This document shows positions 56,133-64,000 of a stretch of DNA of 64,000 bases, one piece after another. Under the pieces are notes generated by a model. It was not told the DNA's origin, did not search any database, and saw only the letters and a list, made by a program, of their open reading frames with translations. The position numbers and the translations under genes were made by a program. Numbering within the stretch: the stretch's first letter is position 1; each line of letters starts with the position of its first letter. Source of the DNA: Hysterium pulicare CBS 123377 (lineage: Eukaryota > Ascomycota > Dothideomycetes > Hysteriales > Hysteriaceae); NCBI GenBank assembly GCA_000467715.1, contig AJFK01000845.1, forward strand, positions 116,753 through 180,752, in the 5' to 3' direction.

Positions 56133-58216
56133 ATGGCTCTTCTTCAGCAAAGCTTAGTTCTCGTGCTAGCTCTTATTGTCAGGTCTGTCCTCTTTCTCGA
56201 TGGCTTTTTCTGTGCCTTGCTTTCTAACTTCCGAACAGCGTGAATGCCGTCAGTTGCCCAGCATGCTACACCCGTACTGTTGCGGGCATGATGCATTGCC
56301 CTATGATCGCACCTCCCAACCCGGCATGCGTCGAGCCGCAATGTATCAAGGTTGCCTCGACAACAATCCCAGGTCCTAATCCGGCATGCCCAAACACTCC
56401 TACAATGACGACTTATGGGTCTTGTCCAACCACTGCAACGTGCCATAAGGGTTGCCGCACTGTTACGAGGACAACTATGGGTCCTTCTGCCGCATGTGGA
56501 GTGAGCTGGGAGACAGATACAGCAGCCTCTCAGGCTAGTGTTAGTTGGGATACCGGTAGTCCTGGTGTCACAAATCCGGTTGGCCCTGGATACAGCGTTT
56601 CATTTGATACAGGAAGCCCTGCGGCCACGAATCCCATTGGACCTGGTTATAGCGTGTCTTGGGACACTGGAAGCCCTGCTGCTACGAATCCTGTCGGTCC
56701 GGGCTACAGCGTGTCCTGGGATACTGGAAGCCCTGCCGCTACGAATCCTATCGGGCCTGGATATAGCGTGTCATGGGATACCGGTAGCCCTGCCGCGACA
56801 AACCCGGTTGGCCCTGGATACAGTGTGTCTTGGGAGACATCAGCCCCGTCCGTCACTGAAAGTATAACATGGGACCAAGAGAGGAGAGAGGCCCAGGTTT
56901 TCGGTCAACCCACTGACAGCTTTGGCTTTGGATCTCCTCCGGAAGCAACTTTTACTTGGGATAAAAGAGAAGCTCAGGATCTAGGTCAGCCAAGTGATAG
57001 TTTTGGCTTTGGACCACCTCCTTCAGCTACGCTTAGCTGGGGCAAGAGAGAGCCTCAGAATAGCATAGGTTTAAATTGGCCTGGACTCAGTGGTTTCCTC
57101 TCTTGGGAGCACCATCATCACTCTACAAGCACGGCTGCCGAATATATCTCTTGGGGCAAGAGATCTCCTCAAGATCTCACTTTCGGCGTACCTACAGATA
57201 GCTACGGCTTCCACTGGCCTACTGATGTCCCTACCATTACATTCGAGACCTCTGGATCGTCCGCTTCGACAACTAGTGGCGGTTATATTAGCTGGGGCCC
57301 GGAAGCTGAGAGACGTGATATGATGACCACAGATTGCGCAGCTGGCCCTCCGTCTTGCTATACCGTAATAGTCACTCCTAAGATGGAATGTCCGATGCTC
57401 CCTAGACCTACTCCAGCTTGCATCGAACCCGCATGTGCCATCATCAAGACAAAAACGATTCCGGGGCCCAATCCCGCGTGCCCTGCCACTCCTACCGTGA
57501 CAGCTAAAGGTTATTGCCCCACTCAGGCGACTTGTCGGAAAGATTGTGCAGTATACACCACAACTGTCATGGGTCCTGCTTGGAGTTGTGCATTCGAAGC
57601 GGGTCCGACCCAGAGTTCTGAAGTGACATGGTATAAGAGAGAGCCAGAAGCTGAGCCCGCGCCTACAGCACCTGCTGCATTAGCTGAGCGAAACGAGGCG
57701 AAAGGGGGAGCATGCGAGTCCACAACCACCGTGACGAAGGTAACGCCATGTCCGATGGTCGCGTGTCCTGTAGCAATGGCCGTAAACCGAGTAGAAGAGC
57801 GAGGAGAGAATAACCTGCGTGAGGTCTACCCCCCTCTTTGTACTGTCACCGCAACGAGAAAATGTCCGAGCTGCGGCAATTATCCCACTCAGATGCCGAC
57901 GTCCACAACCTCGAAAAGGCACCTCTCTTGCCCCACGGTCACGGTGAGGGAAATCCCGCCTTGTATCCATCCTACGTGCCCTGTCGACCGTACGGCTTGT
58001 GATTTCAGCAAGCCAACAGCTGCAGGGGTTGCTGAAAGGGAGATCGAGCAGGTCATCGAGAAACGGGTCGTAGAGATCAAAACATTTACGCCCACGGAAA
58101 TTCCTACGGTGGTCAGTGACCCGGTGTGTACAGTTACGCCTACTACGACGATATTTGCTGGGTGCCCCACTTATACCTGTGTGCCGCATTGTAATCCGGC
58201 ACAGGTTGTCATTTAA
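56133..58216 (+). CDS. Secreted Cys-rich repeat protein with internal KR sites (Kex2-processed type)
   Basis: Two exons (56133-56182, 56239-58216) give 675 aa; the intron interrupts the signal peptide (MALLQQSLVLVLALIVS then VNA). Layout: Cys module A (about residues 22-105, with IPGPNPACP and CPTTATCHKGC), then five 19-residue repeats of SVSWDTGSPAATNPVGPGY type, then three or four longer units. Those units end in SW(G/D)KR and restart with EAQ, EPQ or SPQ. Their core, (S/T)DSFGFG..P, appears twice, with a variant third (TDSYGFHWP). Cys module B (about 405-485) is a clear duplicate of A (IPGPNPACP, CPTQATCRKDC), and a looser Cys region closes the protein. The ERR, DKR, GKR, GKR and ERR sites, with EA-type residues after two of them, look like Kex2 plus dipeptidyl-peptidase processing, as in alpha-factor-type and RiPP precursors. 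No tailoring enzymes flank it. A cell-wall or adhesin role is the alternative. Confidence 0.8.
56537..56821 (+). repeat. Five in-frame 57-bp tandem repeats
   Basis: Five full copies of a 57-bp unit coding 19 residues, followed by a partial sixth (SVSWETSAP). Copies alternate NPVGPGY and NPIGPGY, hinting at expansion by a two-unit block. Silent differences between copies show the array is not brand new. Confidence 0.9.
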
Positions 58217-58681
58217 CTTTTCTTTTATATTGGAGCGGTTGAGATGGATCTAGTAAAGGTCATTGAGGTTATGCACTGTACATACAAATGGACACCCAGT
58301 TGAAATGACGAAATGGGTTAAGCTGTCCCTGGCTGTGCAGGTGGCTGTGTTCACGCATATCGTTCTCAACAAGAATGAAGCGTCTAACGCTTCGTTTTGA
58401 TGAGCAAAAGGCCTTGTTAACATGTAGACTTTTCAAGAAGATGTCGACCTGCGATTCGAACTCGGTTGGTCTTAATCCTCAGCCGCATTCGCATTCAATT
58501 GGCAAGAAGAATTTGTTGTTCAGCGCAGAGCGCCGACTCGTATTTGCGTACGGCCGGCCACGCTAAAAGCTGAGCGATGCACTTTTACCGCCCTGCACGC
58601 CTGGACGCCTGACAGCAGACAACGGACCCAGAGCAAGTTGGCTCTTGACTTCAACTTCAACTGCTCTTCTCACAGGATGCG
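58217..58681. other. Intergenic between repeat protein and conserved unknown
   Basis: No supported gene in these 465 bp; contains the promoter of the gene at 58682. Confidence 0.5.
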
Positions 58682-60082
58682 ATGCCGGAACTGACGTTTA
58701 TATTTGGTCCGAACAACACCTTCTTCTTCGACTCGCCGAAGTCATGGAAATTGTGAGAGGTCCTTGCAGTGGCCGAGAGTCGGAAACAGCTGACGAAGAC
58801 TAGTCTAAACATTCCTCCAACCCTGCGACAGTTATTTAATGCCTCCATGAACCCGGGTTGGCGGGTGCAACAACCATATTGCCTGGCTCTCGCTCCTCCG
58901 AATAATACCCCAGAGCCCGTGTGGTACATTGGATCTAAGGTCTGCGATGGCAGCGATAAGATCTGTAAGTGCTGGACCTCAATCTTGTGTCACCCCATCC
59001 GGCCGACGCCATGTCAAAACGCCCGCTGACCTCCCCGTAACAGTCTATTCGCAGACACACTTCGATCTCAACTATCCCGACCTTTCACAGTGGACAAAGA
59101 CTATCCCGGATGCTCCGAAGGCATGTTTCGTTACCTTCGGCCCGGGCCTCTCATATTTCGGATGCGCGCCGGGATGCGGTTCGATATGGGCTGGCATTCC
59201 TACGGATTTGAGAGTCAAAGTGCAGAAGGCTTTTGACACGCCATGTCAGGTATCGCTGGGAATGAACAATGCATGGTTCGTCATGTGGCCGGACGGCTAC
59301 TATGCATGGAAATTTTATGGCGGGTATGGAGAGTTGGACAAGATCCTCAACTCTGCAGAGCCCAGATCGGTTGCGGTGAGTGATATCTATCGCCTTGCTT
59401 GAATGTCAACTCCCGGCCTCAAAGGTTGAACAGTACATTTTGTCCTGAATACTGATGATATCTCCAGTCTCTTGCGTTGAGTCCTTTCTCCAAAGACCAG
59501 TACTTCGTTGCCTTCAAAAATCGCACCGTCAAATATAGCCTATCCCCAGAATGGATGCCACAAATGCAAGAGGTTTTCTACGAATGGCAAGCCGAAATCA
59601 TGATGGCTCAAGGTGTCTCCCAACAGCAACAGTACACCCAGCCCCCGGCCGGCCTGTACCCTGTGGACGTCAAGCTTCCTTTAACACCACCTCTACAATC
59701 GCCCAATCCACCCGCGTATTACCCTTATTACGCGCAAACTCCACCAAATCCCCAATATCCCTCCCCCGGTTACGGCCAAACAATGCCCCTTTCACCGCAA
59801 AGCTCATACGGATTGTATCCGGGTTACCAGTCCCCTCCGCTAGGTAATGGATCCGTGCCAGCGACTCAGCCTGGCCTGCCGCCCCAGAAGGTGAGTTTGC
59901 AGTCTTTCGGGACTTGATTGAACCCCATGTAACTAACCTGATTGTTAAAGTCGAAGAATCCCCTGAAACGAATAAGCAGACAGGTCAGCACAGGCGCCGA
60001 AATAGCAAGCGCGGGTGCGAATGTTGCGCGTGCGGGCTACAACCTCGCAGCTACTGGCAGCCAGACGTGTGTTGTGATGTGA
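58682..60082 (+). CDS. Conserved fungal protein of unknown function
   Basis: Five exons (58682-58752, 58804-58964, 59044-59375, 59468-59890, 59951-60082) give 372 aa with all joins in frame. It starts MPELTFIFGPNNTFFFDSPK, then LNIPPTLRQLFNA. The conserved core is FVTFGPGLSYFGCAPGCGSI, then SLGMNNAWFVMWPDGYYAWK and FYGGYGELDKIL. This looks like a beta-rich, possibly propeller-type module: a second strand set follows after intron 3 (DQYFVAFKNRTVKYSL). Residues about 225-325 are a Pro/Tyr/Gln-rich tail (repeated NPPAYYPYYA and YPSPGYG-like units), likely disordered, and the C-terminus is basic then Ala/Gly-rich. No signal peptide. I know the core as conserved in Pezizomycotina without an assigned function. 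Confidence 0.75.
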
Positions 60083-60846
60083 ATATACATTATGCCTTTC
60101 CTTTTGCGCTTGGATTTAGCATTTTACTCTTAGGAACTTGGGTTCTTTAAAATCGATGCATTGGTTCTGGAAGTTTTAATTCATGTTTATTTGGACTCGG
60201 TTCGCTTTTGTTTTAGCGGAATGTTGGATCGTTGTCAGCAGGAAATACCCAATGTCATAGGAGTAGCGGAACGATACTAAGCCAAATGCAATGGTGTCTC
60301 AATAGCATGCTTACGACTTATAGGTTTCTAGGTTTCTGGCTGTCGGTATCTACAAGCTTACCCTCGTTCAATACAGACAGCTTTCATGCAAACGTTCGAA
60401 GGCTCCTCCGTGTTCCTTGTCTTCTAATGGATTCACAACGATGGTCCGAGTAAGTTGACGATTCGTACTTGCCACTTAGTGAATAGCTGTGTTTCAGTTC
60501 TTTGTCTCCTACAGTGTTTCACAACGAAGACGTACCAATTTCGATTTGAGGTTTGCCAAGAAGAAGTTGGAGGATGCGGCTTATCCTTGCCGGTTCCTGT
60601 AGATCGCCGAGGAGAGCGAACGATGATCCCAGTTTCGAACGTCATGCCGCATCTAAACCACTACGATTCGGGCATCCGAGTAACCTCAAGGCTCGCACGT
60701 TATCCGGCGCCCGGGTTCGACAATTATTAATAATTGTCGAACCTGCGCTATATCACCACTTCATCCGGATTCCTGAATTCAAACTCTTCCCTTAACTTCA
60801 CTAGGACGGCCGAGCCCAACCTAGGTGCTCTGCAAGATTTCTCATC
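60083..60846. other. Intergenic with palindrome, esterase promoter
   Basis: No supported gene. The right third carries the esterase promoter and the 30-bp palindrome described separately. Confidence 0.5.
60714..60743. repeat. 30-bp perfect palindrome upstream of the esterase
   Basis: Two 15-bp arms, GGTTCGACAATTATT and its reverse complement, abut with no spacer, 103 bp before the esterase start. It could be a binding site for a dimeric regulator, a cruciform, or the hairpin of a 5' UTR. Confidence 0.75.
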
Positions 60847-62842
60847 ATGTTATTCAATTTGTGGCTTTGGACCTGGCGAACGTTTTTTATCTCTTCGTTG
60901 GTGTCACCGTTACTAGCGACCGATCCAACCGTGACAGTTCTGAACGGGACATACGAAGGACTATATCTCCCTGCATTTGACCAAGACTTGTTTCTGGGTG
61001 TGCCTTACGCTCAAGACACTGGAGGTGAAAACCGCTTTCGTGTTCCGCAGTCACTGAATGAGTCTTGGACGGGTTTGCGCTCGGCGAAACAATATGGAAA
61101 TGCGTGTCCAGATTTCACGCCCGACGCTGATGCTACATACGGCATGAGCGAGAACTGCTTGAGTATCAATATCGTCAGGCCTGCTGGATTGAAGGATGGT
61201 CAAAAGGTACCGATTGTTGTTTGGATACATGGCGGAAGGTCAGTCGTTTTGTGCATCACACAGTCCAAGTTCATTGAATCAATCTTGCGTCGAGTTTGTC
61301 ATGTGTCATTTGCTCTCTTACATGCTTAAGGATCGTGCTTCACCAAACATCTTCTGGCCTCTAACAACTTCACACAGCTACCAAGTAGGGACTAGTGGAC
61401 TTCCAAACTACAACCTGACCTACCTTGTACAAAGATCGGTGGAGATAGGGAAGCCGATCATTGGCACTAGCATTAATTATAGGTACCCAATACAATCAAG
61501 TCCCCTCCTTGTCGAACTTAGAAGAAACTGACCTTCGAGTAGGAAAGGCGGATGGGGCATGTTGTACTCTATCGAGATCCAGGTATGATGCAAAGTGAAT
61601 CCTCCAATCCATGTCACTATGTCTGAGCAATACCTAGGGCTCTGGCAATGCCAATCTAGCGCTCAGAGATATGCGGAAAGCGCTAGGCTGGGTATCTGAA
61701 AACATAGGGGCCTTCGGAGGGGATAAAGATAGCGTCACTATTTGGGGAGAGTCTGCTGGCTCATTTGCAATAGTAAGTCAACTTCTTCCCTGCAGTAAGC
61801 CGGAGCCAGATTTCATGAAAACCGATAGGGCCAACTCCTTATGACCTATTCTGGTCGTACTGACAACCTTTTCCATCGCTCAATCCAAGAATCAGGCAGC
61901 GCAAGCACAGCTTGGTATAACGGCACGTCTTGGTATCAACCCATCTATGATAAAATCGTCGAGAAGGCCAATTGCACGTCCTGGGTCGACACGCTCGCCT
62001 GCCTGCGTACCGTTCCTTACGAAACCATGCTCCCCTTCTTGGATAGTTCGAAAGTCGGCGGACCCGGATTCTACCCAGTAGTCGATGGCGATATCATGCC
62101 GAACTATCCCACCGAGCTGCTGCATTCAGGTCGCTTTGCACACATTCCGCATCTTTACGGCACGAACTCAGATGAAGGGACTGACAACGCACCACCTGGC
62201 GTCATAAACACAGATGAAAACCTTTATGCTTACCTCCTCAATAGTACAGGCTATGACTTTCCTCCTTCCGTTGTACAAGAAATCATGCGTCTTTATCCTG
62301 ACGACCCAGCTCTCGGGATCCCCTTGAACACCGGCAGCGAACGCTTCGCCGCAGAAGGATACCAGTACAAGCGCATCGCGGCCATCGTCGGCGATGTTTT
62401 CTACCACGCGCCAAGATTAGATGACGCAAGATGGTATTCGAAATACAGTCCAACATTTATCTACCGCTTTAACACACGGCCCTTTGTAAACAACACAAAC
62501 GCTACCTACACCGACCTTACAGGATCTCTGGCTCCAGCGTACAAGGGCGTCGAACACTTTTCCGAGGTGGCATTTGTGATGGCAAACCCCCAGTTTGTTG
62601 GGCCATGGCCGGAGTACAAGGCGTTGAGTGACCAGATGAGTGCGCAATGGGTCAATTTTATTAATGGTGGTGATCCCAATGGAGTCAATCTACCGGTGTG
62701 GCCGAGATATAGCGAAGGATCGCAAGGACTAAATTTGGTGTTGCAGACGAGTGGTCAGGGTGGAAGTTATGTGGAAAATGATACATATAGGCTAGAGGGG
62801 AGAGAGTACCTGACGAAGTGGGCGAGGCGAAGGCATGTGTAA
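60847..62842 (+). CDS. Secreted type-B carboxylesterase/lipase
   Basis: An alpha/beta-hydrolase acting on carboxylic esters outside the cell or in the secretory route. Five exons starting at 60847, joined through GT-AG introns after HGG, after NYR, after SIEIQ and after FAI, give roughly 560 aa. The first 24 residues are a signal peptide ([19 protein letters not shown]). The oxyanion hole is [10 protein letters not shown], completed across intron 1. The nucleophile Ser is in [14 protein letters not shown], the acidic residue probably in [11 protein letters not shown], and the His in [13 protein letters not shown], so the triad is complete. [13 protein letters not shown] is the type-B signature 2. 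Many NxT/NxS sites fit glycosylation. The catalytic domain is intact and of normal length. The exact substrate is open. Confidence 0.9.
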
Positions 62843-63376
62843 TGGAATGGAGCGGCATGAGGACGGCCGAGGAATCTCAGGTGGGATGAGAATGTAGATA
62901 TATGCGATATTATTGCCCTCAGATATCATGAATCTCAACAACCAAAAGCATAGTGCAGATAGTTGTAAAATTGAGTGTTCTGTCACGTGACCATGCATAT
63001 CCAGTGAATTGCCGAGGCATGTCTGAAGCAAGAGGTACAACCCTTTATCCATCACACCCCTGGCATGGCATCTTTTACCTTGTATAGCCACCAGACCTGA
63101 CGAGTCCCGCCATCCGCTGACTCGAGAAGGATTCTCCGCTTTGTCTTGTACGCTAGGCCTTAGATTTGCTAAGCCGAGGCGGAATTCTTTTTGCGGGGCC
63201 AAGCTTACTATTCACGCTGCCGTCACTCGGGTTTTCTTTAGAGCTTATACACTGAGGTCTTCTTGAACAACTACATTGAAGCTCTTTCTTACTCCTTACT
63301 TGATCTTGAGTCTTTCTATTATCTTCACAATCTACCAATTTGTATTCAATATCCATCATTTCTATCATCAGCAGCC
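62843..63376. other. Intergenic, promoter of the enoyl-CoA gene
   Basis: No supported gene in these 534 bp. Pyrimidine-rich DNA precedes the start at 63377. Confidence 0.5.
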
Positions 63377-64000
63377 ATGTCATCACACGACTTCACGGAC
63401 ATCAAATTCGAGATCAAGGGCCAAATCGGAATCATAAGTGTATACTTACTTCCTTGACTTCCGAATGTTCCCTGAAATACTAAACAAGTCCAGTTTAACC
63501 GGCCCAAAACTCTCAATTCTTTCGGCGGCAACCTCATCCCAGATGTCATTGCCGCGTTACGAGTTCTGAATAAGCACCCTGACACTGTTTTCACAGTCTT
63601 GACTGGAGAAGGGAGATTCTTCTCTGCCGGAGCAGATGTGAAGGGTAAATAGAGTAGTGGGGGAGATTGATGGTATTTTTTGCTAACATCATGCACCGCA
63701 GCCGAAGCAAACAGGAAGCCAGAAGTATACAAGAATGATGCGGAGAAGAAGTTGTTCTTCCTTGAGAAATTTACTTATGGTACTTATTCGATTTCAATCA
63801 CAAGCAGGCCATCTACTTCCTCATCCCTCAAACCCCTTCCCACAAACACCTCGTATATCCAACTCTGTTCTTCCTCTCAATCCCCCGTATCCCATCTCCT
63901 CTAACCCCAATCAACCCAGCAACCGAACTCCTCCGCAGCATGATCGACCACCAAAAAGTCCTCGTCCTCGCCCTCAACGGCCCCGCCGTCGGCGGCGGGG
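63377..64000 (+). CDS. Enoyl-CoA hydratase/isomerase, cut by window end
   Basis: A crotonase-fold enzyme, most like fungal peroxisomal delta3,delta2-enoyl-CoA isomerases used for unsaturated fatty acids. Exon 1 starts MSSHDFTDIKFEIKGQIGII and joins FNRPKTLNSFGGNLIPDVIA. After the next intron comes the oxyanion segment GRFFSAGADVKAEANRKP, and after a third, TELLRSMIDHQKVLVLALNG with PAVGGG at the window edge, where the second oxyanion glycine falls. The C-terminal half, which would carry any peroxisomal signal, lies outside the window. Visible introns are short and GT-AG. Partial at the 3' end. Confidence 0.85.

Noticed and set aside
56133-62842. RiPP or secondary-metabolite cluster around the repeat protein
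   Set aside because: The neighbours are a conserved unknown and an esterase; no tailoring oxidase, DUF3328-type protein, transporter or regulator is adjacent.
1-64000. CRISPR arrays, rRNA genes, tRNA genes, intact transposons
   Set aside because: None recognised by eye. Short tRNA-like GTTCGA matches (for example near 42446 and 60716) lack the rest of the cloverleaf. A covariance-model search would be decisive.

Overview
This window is nuclear DNA from a filamentous ascomycete (Pezizomycotina). The evidence is short GT-AG introns of about 45-90 bp with CTAAC/CTGAC branch points, compact genes on both strands, and families typical of the group: an AA9 lytic polysaccharide monooxygenase (LPMO), a lactose-permease-like MFS transporter, an MCT-type MFS transporter, a GMC oxidoreductase, a 2EXR-type protein and a Kex2-processed repeat protein. 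The F-box and 2EXR families suggest Leotiomycetes, but that is inference. No tRNA, rRNA or intact transposon was recognised.

Layout. 0.9-2.7 kb: sugar transporter (-). 5.4-10.3 kb: single-exon protein of about 1650 aa with a long disordered region and a C-terminal methyltransferase-like domain (-). 14.4-15.3 kb: SAP-domain mRNA-export factor Tho1 (+). 16.9-18.4 kb: MCT-like transporter (+). 18.4-23.1 kb: gene-poor. 23.1-24.2 kb: two-RRM protein (-). 25.7-29.8 kb: divergent LisH/beta-propeller and TPR-MYND-SET genes. 29.8-30.8 kb: ankyrin/SEC-C protein (-), divergent from an F-box gene. 31.0-34.7 kb: two tail-to-tail F-box paralogues, one with a single frameshift and one clearly decayed. 35.3-37.4 kb: Hsp90 (-). 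39.7-40.7 kb: AA9 LPMO (+). 40.9-42.4 kb: peroxisomal-type acyl-CoA dehydrogenase (-). 42.9-44.6 kb: 2EXR-like protein (-). 45.3-47.4 kb: GMC oxidoreductase (-). 48.7-49.5 kb: unknown protein with a PIP-box-like motif (+). 50.6-54.9 kb: patatin-like lipase (-) divergent from mitochondrial Qri7 (+). 56.1-58.2 kb: secreted cysteine-rich repeat protein with internal KR sites (+). 58.7-60.1 kb: conserved unknown (+). 60.8-62.8 kb: secreted type-B carboxylesterase (+). 63.4 kb to the end: enoyl-CoA hydratase/isomerase, cut by the window edge (+).

The genes do not form one pathway. Most are housekeeping (Hsp90, Qri7, Tho1, RRM protein, lipid turnover). A loose secretory and nutrient theme runs through the LPMO, GMC enzyme, transporters and esterase, and two genes (acyl-CoA dehydrogenase, enoyl-CoA isomerase) fit peroxisomal fatty-acid oxidation. 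The observations most worth following are: an LPMO intron whose reading frame and homology fit only AT-AC borders; the repeat protein that looks like a multi-peptide precursor; the degenerating F-box pair; two similar intron-like segments 0.8 kb apart; and a perfect 30-bp palindrome upstream of the esterase.
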